Positions 28,602-37,700 of a stretch of 64,000 nt of DNA are shown piece after piece. Numbering within the stretch: the first letter of the stretch is position 1; the number at the start of each line of letters is the position of its first letter. The DNA comes from Nostoc sp. TCL240-02 (GTDB lineage: Bacteria; Cyanobacteriota; Cyanobacteriia; Cyanobacteriales; Nostocaceae). The stretch spans positions 2,170,501-2,234,500 of the forward strand of contig NZ_CP040094.1 of NCBI RefSeq assembly GCF_013343235.1, given 5' to 3'. The notes below the pieces were generated by a model, which saw only the letters and a list, made by a program, of their open reading frames with translations, made no database searches and was not told the origin of the DNA. Position numbers and translations under genes: made by a program.

Positions 28602-29635
28602 AGCTATTTATTCGGGCAGATGCATCAACACAAATAGGTACAGGTCATATAATGCGCTGTCTGGCTTTAGCTCAGTCTTGGCAAGATGCAGGTGGTCAGG
28701 CAATTTTTGTTATGGCGACGGAAGCACCAAATTTTAAAACTCGGTTAAAGTCGGAAGGAATGGAAGTTATCCATCTGCCGATTCAGCTTGGAAGTACTGA
28801 AGATGCTGAAGAAACAGCAAAACTAGCACGTCAGTTTAATGTGAGTTGGATTGTGGTAGATGGCTACTATTTCGGTGCTAAGTATCAAGAAATCATCAAG
28901 GAATTTGAGCTAAAACTTTTACTCATTGATGATTATGGACACGCAAAACAGTACCATGCCGACATTATCTTAAATCAAAATATTCATGCTAATGAGGGAT
29001 TGTATATAAATCGACAGCCATATACTCAACTGTTACTTGGTACAAGCTATAGCCTTTTGAGGCGAGAATTTTGGCAGTGGCGAGAATGGCAGCGATCGCT
29101 CCCTCCAATAGCTAAAAAGTTACTAGTTACACTAGGTGGTGCAGATCCAGATAATGTAACTCTCAAGGTAATTCAAGGATTGCAACAAGTAGAAGTGGAA
29201 GGACTAGAAGTAGTTGTTGTAGTTGGAGGAAGTAATCCCCATTATGAGCAACTGCGATCCGCTAGTCAAAAGTTGCAGTTTCCTATCCGTCTAGAAAGGA
29301 ATGTAACGAATATGCCCGAACTCATGGCTTGGGCTGATGTGGCGATCGCTGCTGGTGGCTCTACATCTTGGGAACTCGCTTTTATGGGTTTACCCAGTAT
29401 TGTGCTAATTTTGGCAGATAATCAGCAAGATATTGCCGAAAAGCTAGCCAACATCAATGTGGCTGTTAATCTAGGGTGGTATCAAGATATTTCAGAAGTA
29501 GAAATAGCACAAGCAATTAACAAATTACTGTTAGCAAATCAAGTTCGGATGAAAATTATCCAAAAGGGTCAGAAATTGATAGATGGTTATGGCGTTACCC
29601 GAATATTACCTATATTAACGGGAGCAAAAGGATGA
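28598..29635 (+). CDS. pseG: UDP-2,4-diacetamido-2,4,6-trideoxy-beta-L-altropyranose hydrolase, PseG
   Basis: PseG releases UDP from the 2,4-diacetamido sugar to give the substrate of PseI. The protein is a GT-B-fold hydrolase of 345 residues from the ATG at 28598. A longer frame begins at 28568, but the shorter start gives the translationally coupled ATGA with the upstream gene and puts the conserved GTGHIMRCL so that the key His is residue 17, the number I recall from the Campylobacter enzyme. Other family segments are LLIDDYGH, LLGTSYSLLRREFW, TLGGADPDN and AAGGSTSWELAFMGLP. The stop overlaps the pseI start. Confidence 0.92.
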   Translation: MKLFIRADASTQIGTGHIMRCLALAQSWQDAGGQAIFVMATEAPNFKTRLKSEGMEVIHLPIQLGSTEDAEETAKLARQFNVSWIVVDGYYFGAKYQEIIKEFELKLLLIDDYGHAKQYHADIILNQNIHANEGLYINRQPYTQLLLGTSYSLLRREFWQWREWQRSLPPIAKKLLVTLGGADPDNVTLKVIQGLQQVEVEGLEVVVVVGGSNPHYEQLRSASQKLQFPIRLERNVTNMPELMAWADVAIAAGGSTSWELAFMGLPSIVLILADNQQDIAEKLANINVAVNLGWYQDISEVEIAQAINKLLLANQVRMKIIQKGQKLIDGYGVTRILPILTGAKG

Positions 29636-30684
29636 ATGTAGTTAACATTGCCAATCGTCTAATTGGCAGTACTTATGAGCCTTTCATTATTGCTGAAGTA
29701 GGTATCAATCATAATGGAGATATTGAAAAAGCGTTACAAATGATCCGGGTTGCTAAAGAAGCAGGTGCTGATGCTATCAAGTTTCAGACTTTCAAGGCTG
29801 ATGAACTTGTTGGTGATCCGAGTCAAACCTACACTTATCAATCCCAGAATAAACAAATCACTGAATCGATGCTAGAGATGTTTCGACGTTATGAATTATC
29901 TCGGCATGAATGGTTTTTAATCAAAGAAAACTGTGATAAAAAAGAAATTATATTTTTATCTACACCACAGAATTATTCTGATTTAGATTTACTTTTGGAG
30001 TTAGGTATAGCAGCTATTAAGGTTGGGTCAGATGATTTTGTCAATCTGCCCTTATTAAAGAGTTATGCTGTCACTGGATTGCCGATGATTGTCTCTTGTG
30101 GCATGGCGGATCTGGCAGAAGTCTTTCAATCATTAAATACGATTGGGGCGCTAGACGGTTATCCCACAATCTTGCTGCTTTGTACTTCTCAGTATCCAAC
30201 GCCGCCAGAAGATGTAAACTTGCTCAAGTTAAAAACTTTATCACAGACTTTCCCAATGATACCACTTGGGTTTTCTGACCATACTCAGGGGGCTATAGCA
30301 TCTTCTCTAGCTGTTGCCTTTGGAGCTTGTCTGTTTGAAAAACATTTTACGCTAGATCGTAACTTGCCGGGGCCAGATCATTGGTTTTCTGAAGATCCAA
30401 TAGGTTTAAAACATTGGGTTAATTCAATCAAACAGTCATACTCTATGATGGGGAGTGCCATTGTACGAGCAACGACTGCTGAGGAGGATATGAAAATTCT
30501 AGCAAGGCGTAGTATCGTTGCCTTTAACGATATTGCCGAGGGTGAGATACTGCACACTGGTAATGTAGGTTTGAGAAGACCAGGTAGCGGATTGCCATCA
30601 AGCCTTCTAGAGCGAGTTTTAGGATTAAAAACTACAAAATATATACCAAAAGGAAGTATTCTTAAATTTGGAGATTTCGAGTGA
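29632..30684 (+). CDS. pseI: Pseudaminic acid synthase, PseI (NeuB family)
   Basis: PseI condenses 6-deoxy-AltdiNAc with phosphoenolpyruvate to the nine-carbon acid. The 350-residue protein has the NeuB TIM barrel (about 15-265), with IAEVGINHNGDIEKA, KFQTFKADELV, IKVGSDDFVNLPLL, GFSDHTQG and FEKHFTLDRNLPGPDHWFS. The C-terminal SAF/antifreeze-like domain (about 285-345) contains RRSIVAFNDIAEGEIL. Residues for metal and PEP binding are in place. Together with pseB, C, F and G this gives an almost complete pathway; only a GNAT-type PseH is missing nearby. Confidence 0.93.
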   Translation: MNVVNIANRLIGSTYEPFIIAEVGINHNGDIEKALQMIRVAKEAGADAIKFQTFKADELVGDPSQTYTYQSQNKQITESMLEMFRRYELSRHEWFLIKENCDKKEIIFLSTPQNYSDLDLLLELGIAAIKVGSDDFVNLPLLKSYAVTGLPMIVSCGMADLAEVFQSLNTIGALDGYPTILLLCTSQYPTPPEDVNLLKLKTLSQTFPMIPLGFSDHTQGAIASSLAVAFGACLFEKHFTLDRNLPGPDHWFSEDPIGLKHWVNSIKQSYSMMGSAIVRATTAEEDMKILARRSIVAFNDIAEGEILHTGNVGLRRPGSGLPSSLLERVLGLKTTKYIPKGSILKFGDFE

Positions 30685-31151
30685 TAGATATTACAAAATT
30701 TCAAGAATTATTCTCACTTTTAACTAGTTTTAAGCCGAATCAGTTTCATCCATTAGTCTGGATTAATGGTGAGCCAGAAATTGGCAAAAATGTTTATATA
30801 GGTGGTATGTCAGAGATAAATGCAAAAGGTGCTAGAGTCATCGTTGGAGATAATTGTGATATTGCATCATTTGTTTCAATAAACTGTGCTGATTCCCACA
30901 AAAAATGTATTGGTTTACTAGATGAAATACAGCGCAAGGATATAGTAATAGAAAACAATGTTTTCGTAGGTTCACATAGTGTTATTAAGGGTGGAGCGTA
31001 TATCGGTCATAATTCCGTTGTTGCCGCAGGAACAATTGTTGAAGAAGCAATAATACCTCCGTATTCACTAATTATAGGGAATCCAATGCAGGTAAAACCA
31101 GGATATTATCTAAAGCAATTTCATCTCAACGATAGTGATTCCACACAATAA
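30681..31151 (+). CDS. Left-handed beta-helix acyltransferase in the pse cluster
   Basis: The 156-residue protein has hexapeptide repeats (EIGKNVYIGG, VIVGDNCDI, IVIENNVFVGSHSVIKGG, YIGHNSVVAAGT) and a likely catalytic His in CADSHKK, followed by IIGNPMQVKPG. Such enzymes use acetyl-CoA or similar donors. It overlaps pseI by four bases and the next gene by 17. Since no GNAT acetyltransferase is present, it is the best candidate for the missing N4-acetylation step (as PglD does for bacillosamine), or it may O-acetylate the finished sugar. The choice cannot be settled from sequence. Confidence 0.85.
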   Translation: MIDITKFQELFSLLTSFKPNQFHPLVWINGEPEIGKNVYIGGMSEINAKGARVIVGDNCDIASFVSINCADSHKKCIGLLDEIQRKDIVIENNVFVGSHSVIKGGAYIGHNSVVAAGTIVEEAIIPPYSLIIGNPMQVKPGYYLKQFHLNDSDSTQ

Positions 31152-32163
31152 ACCAACTTTAGGTATAGAAGAAGAACAAGCTGCTCTGAGGGTTATTCGC
31201 TCAGGTTGGGTAGCGCAAGGGGATGAAGTAGAAGCTTTTGAAAATGAGTTTTGTGAATTCATCGGATTACCAGTAGGTTATGCAGTAGCAGTTGCCAGTG
31301 GGACATCAGCCCTATTTATGGCTTTATGGGCATTACAAGCGCAGGGGAAACGAGTAGCTTTTCCTGTTTATACTTGCTCTTCCTTAAGACATGCAGTGGC
31401 GATGATAGGAGCAATAGAGCAACTGGTAGACGTAAGTCCTGGCACTCCTAATATTGATTTACAAGCACTTAGTCAAACTAGAGCAGACATTGCTATTGTG
31501 CCTCATATGTTTGGTTTACCACTATGCGTTTCAAATTTAAAAAATATAGAGATCATAGAAGATTGCGCTCAGGCTTTAGGAGCATCTGTAAATGGTACTT
31601 TCGTTGGTTTACAAGGAAAATTAGGTATCTTTTCTTTTTACGCAACTAAATTAATTACTTCTGGTGGTCAAGGAGGCATGGTTGTTTCTAAAGATAAGGC
31701 TTTAATCGATGCTATTAAAGATTATAGGCAGTTTGATTGCAGACAAGATAAAAACAAAAGATTTAATTTTCAGATGACAGACTTGCAAGCTGCTATTGGA
31801 AGAGCGCAACTACGCAAATTGCCTATTTTTTTATCAAGACGAGTGGAGATATTTAAGCGCTATATTCAAGCTGGATTAAAGCTTTTAGATATAACTTCCG
31901 AATCTAATATTCAACTATCTCCTGTTAGATATAGAGCAATTTTAAAAACCAATGCTTCTTCTAACCGAAACATAATTGAATTATTAGCATCTATGAATAT
32001 TAAAGTAATTGTACCAATAGAACATTGGGAGTTGCTTGAAGAATATAACTTATTTCCTAATGCATTAAAATTGAGTCAAGAAAGTATTTCATTACCAATA
32101 TATCCTTTGTTAACTGATAAGCAACTTGAATATGTAGTATCAAAAATAAATTTTTTATCATGA
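31135..32163 (+). CDS. DegT/DnrJ/EryC1-family sugar aminotransferase
   Basis: This is a second PLP-dependent sugar aminotransferase, 342 residues, with a GTG start at 31135 inside the end of the acyltransferase gene. It shows VASGTSALFMAL, EDCAQALGA and the PLP Lys172 in FYATKLITSGGQGGMV, then FNFQMTDLQAAIGRAQL. It is shorter than PseC and only distantly similar. Combined with the next gene (WbqC family) it looks like a module for another amino sugar. The codons are AT-rich like the rest of the cluster. The stop overlaps the start of the WbqC gene. Confidence 0.88.
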   Translation: MIPHNKPTLGIEEEQAALRVIRSGWVAQGDEVEAFENEFCEFIGLPVGYAVAVASGTSALFMALWALQAQGKRVAFPVYTCSSLRHAVAMIGAIEQLVDVSPGTPNIDLQALSQTRADIAIVPHMFGLPLCVSNLKNIEIIEDCAQALGASVNGTFVGLQGKLGIFSFYATKLITSGGQGGMVVSKDKALIDAIKDYRQFDCRQDKNKRFNFQMTDLQAAIGRAQLRKLPIFLSRRVEIFKRYIQAGLKLLDITSESNIQLSPVRYRAILKTNASSNRNIIELLASMNIKVIVPIEHWELLEEYNLFPNALKLSQESISLPIYPLLTDKQLEYVVSKINFLS

Positions 32164-32867
32164 TTTTAACAGCACATCAACCTGTCTATTTACCTTGGCT
32201 AGGATTAATACATAAAATATTACTAGCTGACGTTTTTTGCGTTTTTGATATTGTCCAGTACCAAAAAAAAGATTATAACAATAGAAATAAAATTAAAACA
32301 GATAGTGGTGAGATGTGGCTTTCAGTTCCTGTTGAATCGAAAGACCATTTTAATAAGAAAATATGTGATATAAAAATTATCAATGATGGCTGGAATAGAA
32401 AGCACTTTAAATCAATTTATTTAGCTTATAAAAAATCAGCATATTTCGATTTATATATTGATAGCCTAGAAGTGATTCTTATAAAAAAAGAATATAAATA
32501 TTTAACAGAACTCAATTTTGATATTCTGACTTTTATGCTAAAGAGTTTGGATATTGATGTGCCAATAATTAAAGCAAGTGATTATGATTTTACTGGATAT
32601 AAGTCTGAACTTGTACTTGATATGTGTGTTAAGTTAAATGTCAAAAAATATATATTTGGAAGCCAAGGTAGAGATTATGCTAATATACAATCATTTAAAA
32701 ATAATGGCATAGAAGTTTATTTTCAAGACTATAAACATCCTATTTATAAGCAATTACATGGTAATTTTGTGCCCTATATGTCCTTAATAGATATTTTGTT
32801 CAATGAAGGTCCGAAGAGTAAAGAAATAATTTTATTTAATAATGTTTTATCCTTAGCACAAATATAA
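32160..32867 (+). CDS. WbqC family protein
   Basis: This 235-residue soluble protein of the WbqC family occurs in O-antigen and capsule clusters, with an unknown exact reaction. The family hallmark HQPVYLPWLGLIHKI lies at residues 5-19, with VQYQKKDYNNRNKIKT and WLSVPV following, and IFGSQGRDYAN in the C-terminal half. Family members often sit beside DegT aminotransferases, as here, where the genes overlap by four bases. Very AT-rich. A 176-base gap follows before the next gene. Confidence 0.88.
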   Translation: MILTAHQPVYLPWLGLIHKILLADVFCVFDIVQYQKKDYNNRNKIKTDSGEMWLSVPVESKDHFNKKICDIKIINDGWNRKHFKSIYLAYKKSAYFDLYIDSLEVILIKKEYKYLTELNFDILTFMLKSLDIDVPIIKASDYDFTGYKSELVLDMCVKLNVKKYIFGSQGRDYANIQSFKNNGIEVYFQDYKHPIYKQLHGNFVPYMSLIDILFNEGPKSKEIILFNNVLSLAQI

Positions 32868-33043
32868 AATGAGTGAACAATCATTTTTCGATTAATTAGG
32901 AGGATAGCTTTGTATGTTATTTGAACAATTAAATTGCTTTACAGAGAAAACTTTGATAATTTTCCCGAAGTTTGATTTGAATAAGTATAGACTTGAATGT
33001 TTCGATTTTTAGCCAAATATATCATTTATACAACTGTAATAAA

Positions 33044-33733
33044 ATGACAGAAAAATATAGGATAGATAATGGTTTTTCACAAGAATGGGATCAGATATAT
33101 CAGCAAAATACTCATATGAGTGTCTGGCCCTGGTCAGATTTAGTCAGCTATGTAATCCGTTATGCTCGTCCAAGTAAATCCGAATTCCATGTACTAGAGT
33201 TGGGTTGTGGTGCTGGAGCAAACATTCCTTTTTTTCAAAAGTTGGGAGTTGAATATCACGCTATCGAGGGTAGCCCAGCAATCGTAGAGAAATTGAAGGA
33301 AAAGTTTCCAGATATAGAGAATAATATTGTTGTTGGTGATTTCACTAAAAATATTCCTTTTTCCAACGAATTTGATTTAGTAGTTGATAGAAGTTCACTA
33401 ACTCATAATACAACTTCTGCTATTAAAAACAGTTTGGCATTGGCATACGCTAAATTAAAAATAGGTGGCAGATATGTGGGCATTGATTGGTTCTCTACTC
33501 TAGATTCTGATTATCAACTTGGCATACCTGATGAAGATATCTACACTCGTCGAGACTATACTGAAGGTCACTTTGCTCATGTTGGTCGTGTGCATTTTGC
33601 TGACAAAGGTCATTTAGAGGAACTGTTTGCAGCATTTGCTATAGAAGTAATGGAGCATAAAACTGTAGCCAGATATATACCTACAGATAACCATATCCTT
33701 GCTTTTTGGAATTTGGTAGCTAGAAGAGTTTAA
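33044..33733 (+). CDS. SAM-dependent methyltransferase
   Basis: The ATG at 33044 gives 229 residues; a frame from 32993 would add 17 residues of poor composition. The core has VLELGCGAGANIPFF (motif I, about 49-62), the acidic AIEGSPAIVEKL, FDLVVDRSSLTHNT and a conserved WPWSD segment in the N-terminal region. This type is common in surface-glycan clusters. The substrate is unknown. It is followed five bases later by the PIG-L deacetylase, so the two probably work on the same compound. Confidence 0.82.
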   Translation: MTEKYRIDNGFSQEWDQIYQQNTHMSVWPWSDLVSYVIRYARPSKSEFHVLELGCGAGANIPFFQKLGVEYHAIEGSPAIVEKLKEKFPDIENNIVVGDFTKNIPFSNEFDLVVDRSSLTHNTTSAIKNSLALAYAKLKIGGRYVGIDWFSTLDSDYQLGIPDEDIYTRRDYTEGHFAHVGRVHFADKGHLEELFAAFAIEVMEHKTVARYIPTDNHILAFWNLVARRV

Positions 33734-33738
33734 TATTA

Positions 33739-34431
33739 ATGAGAAAAAGAGTCCTGGTCATTGCAGCTCATCCAGATGATGAAGTACTGGGTTGTGGTGG
33801 AGCGATCGCTAAACATACTCAGCAAGGTGATATTGTTCATGTTCTCATTTTGGCAGAAGGAGCTACCAGCCGTACTCCACAGCGCGATCGCAAAAAGCTA
33901 CAAAATGAACTATCAACGTTGGCTAAAGCTGCCCATCAAGCCAGTGAAATTCTGGGGGTAACATCCCTAAAGCTTCATGATTTCCCTGATAACCGTATGG
34001 ACAGTTGCGACTTGTTAGACATAATTAAAGTCATAGAACAAGAAATTGTTAAATATCAACCAGAAATTATTTACACTCACCACATAGGTGATGTTAATAT
34101 CGACCATCGCCGTATTCATCAAGCGGTAGTAACTGCTATTCGACCAACACCTGGTAGTACTGTTAAAACCCTGCTATTTTTTGAAGTTGCTTCTAGTACT
34201 GAATGGCAAACTCCAGGTTCAGCACCTGCCTTTACTCCTAACTGGTTTGTGGATATATCACAAACCCTAAGTTTGAAGCTAGAAGCATTAGCAGCTTATG
34301 AGTTTGAGATGCGTTCTTGGCCTCATACTCGCTCTATTTCAGCTTTAGAGTACCTAGCTCGTTGGCGTGGTGCTAGTGTAGGTGTCGAAGCTGCTGAGGC
34401 GTTTATCTTAGGAAGAAGACTGATTAGTTGA
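33739..34431 (+). CDS. PIG-L family N-acetyl sugar deacetylase
   Basis: This 230-residue zinc-dependent deacetylase has the signature AAHPDDEVLGCGG (residues 9-21: His11, Asp13, Asp14, Glu15) and the second metal His in THHIGDVNIDHRRIHQAV. Relatives remove an acetyl group from GlcNAc-type sugars (GlcNAc-PI, mycothiol, LmbE). In this setting it may deacetylate an amino sugar before a different acyl group or methyl group is added. It closes the compact gene run; 285 bases without any gene follow before the giant glycosyltransferase gene. Confidence 0.9.
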   Translation: MRKRVLVIAAHPDDEVLGCGGAIAKHTQQGDIVHVLILAEGATSRTPQRDRKKLQNELSTLAKAAHQASEILGVTSLKLHDFPDNRMDSCDLLDIIKVIEQEIVKYQPEIIYTHHIGDVNIDHRRIHQAVVTAIRPTPGSTVKTLLFFEVASSTEWQTPGSAPAFTPNWFVDISQTLSLKLEALAAYEFEMRSWPHTRSISALEYLARWRGASVGVEAAEAFILGRRLIS

Positions 34432-34716
34432 GGCAGTGAAGATGAGAGATGGCTGTTGCAGTAATAACTCTAAGTAGTTGATTAAAATTTTTACAAAGGC
34501 TAACTGTCCTATAATCACCGTGAATTCACAGAAGTAATTTTGTCGTTAGCGTAAATTTAGAGGAATTTATCAGTACAATTCCCCTTGAATACATAGTAGA
34601 TATAACGTTAGATTGCTTGAGTTAATAGGTGATCGCTTTGCATTGCTCATAGTTATGAAGATAGGAGATATATTTACACCTTTAAAACAATTTTTATTAG
34701 CAAATAAATAAACGCT

Positions 34717-37700
34717 ATGTCTACCAAAAATAAAGTTATTTTCTTTTCTCCATATAGCTTATGGTTAATTCATAACCAACTTGATGCTATTGTAGCTACT
34801 GCACTGCAACTTCGTGACTGTGAAGTTGTAGTTGTAGGTTGTGATGGCATTTACAATAACTGTGCTATTACAAGGTTTAATAGCAGCGAAGAATTATGCA
34901 AAAACTGTTCTAAAATAGGCGAAAACTTTTTTAAAGATTTATTTGATTTGCCATATATACAACTACGTAATTTTATCGAAGAAGACGATTATATAATTGC
35001 TAACAATTGGGTAAAAACACTCAGTCCTGAAGATTATAAAAACGCTGTCTATAATGAATTATCAATTGGTAAATGGGTAACTTCAACTATTTATACCTAT
35101 TTTCGGATATCTGTTACAGGACTAGCTAGCGCTCATATACAAAGAGTTCATAGAAAATATTTAATCGATGGTTTAGTAACTTATAATGCATTAGTTAGAT
35201 TATTTACTAACTACAAACCAACTAACCTATTTTTATTTAATGGACGATTCGCTCCCTATCGGATTGCATTTGAAGTAGCACGCCAACTAGAAGTTGATGT
35301 CATCACTCATGAAAGAGGTTGGATTGATGATAGTTTTATATTATTTGATAATACTACTACACTAAATACACAGCAACCTTTAAATTCTGTAAAAGATTGG
35401 GCAGACATAACATTAACTAATGAAGAACTCGTGCAAACCAAGAATTATTTCACAAATCGTGAATATGGTTTGAATATGAATTGGCCATCCTTTTATGATT
35501 TCCCAATAAATCATGTAGATATTCGTCATCAACTTAGAATACCTTTAAATGCCAAAGTATTTGCTGTATTCACTTCAAGTGAAGATGAATTAGCTGCGTT
35601 AGATGATAGAGCAAGAATTACTGAGCAATTTGATATTATTGCAAGTTTAATAGAAATATTTAAAAATAGAAATGAATATCTAGTAATTCGTCATCATCCT
35701 TATATAGGAGGCAATAAAGATACTCTAATAGAAACAGATTCTTTGTCAAAAGCCTATAAACAGGTATTTTATCTACCAGAAAATGTCCGCGTTGTAATGC
35801 CTTCGGAGCAGTTAAGTTCTTATGCATTGCTTTGGCATACAGATGCAGCGATCGCCTTTTTTAGCACAGTGGCAATTGAAGCGATAGCTAGAGGTGTACC
35901 AACAGCAACATTAGCAACTTCATCCTATGAAAAAGCCTCACGATACACTATTCAAGATACTAGTGTTGAACATCTAAATCAACTCATTGATAATCTATTG
36001 ACAGATTCATCTAAACTAACAACAGAAGATTTAAAGAGACTTTATCGCTTTACAAATGCTTACTTCTTTAAATTTCCTCATAAATTTCGCTCAATTGGTA
36101 TAAAGAATTTTTATTCTCACGACTTGAGATTTGAAACTTTAGATGATTTACAGCCAGGTAATGACCTAACCTTAGATAAAGTTTGTAACAGGATTATGCT
36201 AGGTTCTTCCCTTGAAAATTTACCTAGAAACGATTTGGATAATCGATTGCCAGAACAAGAAAAAGCTTTTTACAAGCAAGAACTACAAGAAATAGAAAAT
36301 CACAAAATTTTCGTAAGAAAACAGAGCTTAAATCACTATCATAATTTGATTTTAGATATTTCTGTAGTTGCTATTATATATTTGAGATACAAATTTCATT
36401 ACGCGATAGAAAGTCAAACTTCGCTTGAGTCTTTGCATCAATCTCGATATAAAAATATAGTAATATATGAAGTTAATGATTGCGAATTAAGCAATTATCA
36501 AACTATCATAGACTCTATTTTATCTTTAACAGAAAATATAGTAGCAGATTATATACTTATCGCTAACAACTATACTCAGTATGATGAATCATTTATATCC
36601 TCAGCCATTGATATCCTAATATCTACAGATTCTCAAGATATAAATGGAGTTTTTACCGGAGGTTGGCTATCAACTGTAGAAAACAGAATAGAGGATGGCG
36701 TATTTATTTCTGGGGTATTCAATCAGCAACAAAAACTTGTATTCCGCCAGGGAAACATTACATATCCACAAGCATTAGAAGTACTTCCACTAGTCAAAAT
36801 TCCGCTTAGTGTGTTGTCATTTGGAATACTTAGAAAGAGTACGCTAAGAGAAATTCTACAAGAAGTCAGAAAAATATCAGAAAATCATGCTGCTCAATAC
36901 TTATTTGAATCAGTTTTTAAAAGTGATAATATTTGTAAAATTGAATTGCCTAAGCTGGTTATTCATCAAGAGTTAGAAGTCTTGAAGGCTGTTAATAACT
37001 CAATGCCAGAATTGCCAATTCATTTTATTACAATAGTCCTAAATGGGCAACCGTTTATTAAGTATCACATTGAAGTATTTAAACATCTTCCTTTTAAATG
37101 GCATTGGCATATTGTTGAAGGTGTAGCAGACTTAAAACACGACACAAGTTGGAGTGTGAAACTAGGTGGAAATATCAGTGATGAAATCCATAAAAATGGT
37201 CGTAGTTACGATGGGACCACAGAATATCTAGATGAATTAGCGCAACTTTACCCGACCCAAGTCACAATATTCCGAAAACCAGAGGGTGTTTTCTGGGACG
37301 GAAAACGAGAAATGGTAAATGCACCAATTGTTAACATTCAAGAGGAATGTTTGTTGTGGCAGGTTGATGTAGATGAATTGTGGACATTAGAGCAGATTTG
37401 TGCCGCTAGAGAAATGTTCATTATCAACCCTGAGAAAACAGCTGCTTTCTATTGGTGCTGGTATTTTGTAGGAGAAAAATTAATTATCAGTACTCGTAAC
37501 TGCTATACACAAAATCCTCAACTAGAGTGGCTAAGAACTTGGAGATTTAAACCAGGAGCATTTTGGGCAGCACATGAACCTCCCATATTAGTAGAAACCT
37601 CGTTAGATGGTGAATATAAAAATGTTGCAGCAGTTAATCCTTTTTTACATGAAGAAACTGAAAAGCTTGGTTTAGTTTTCCAGCATTTTGCCTATGTAAC

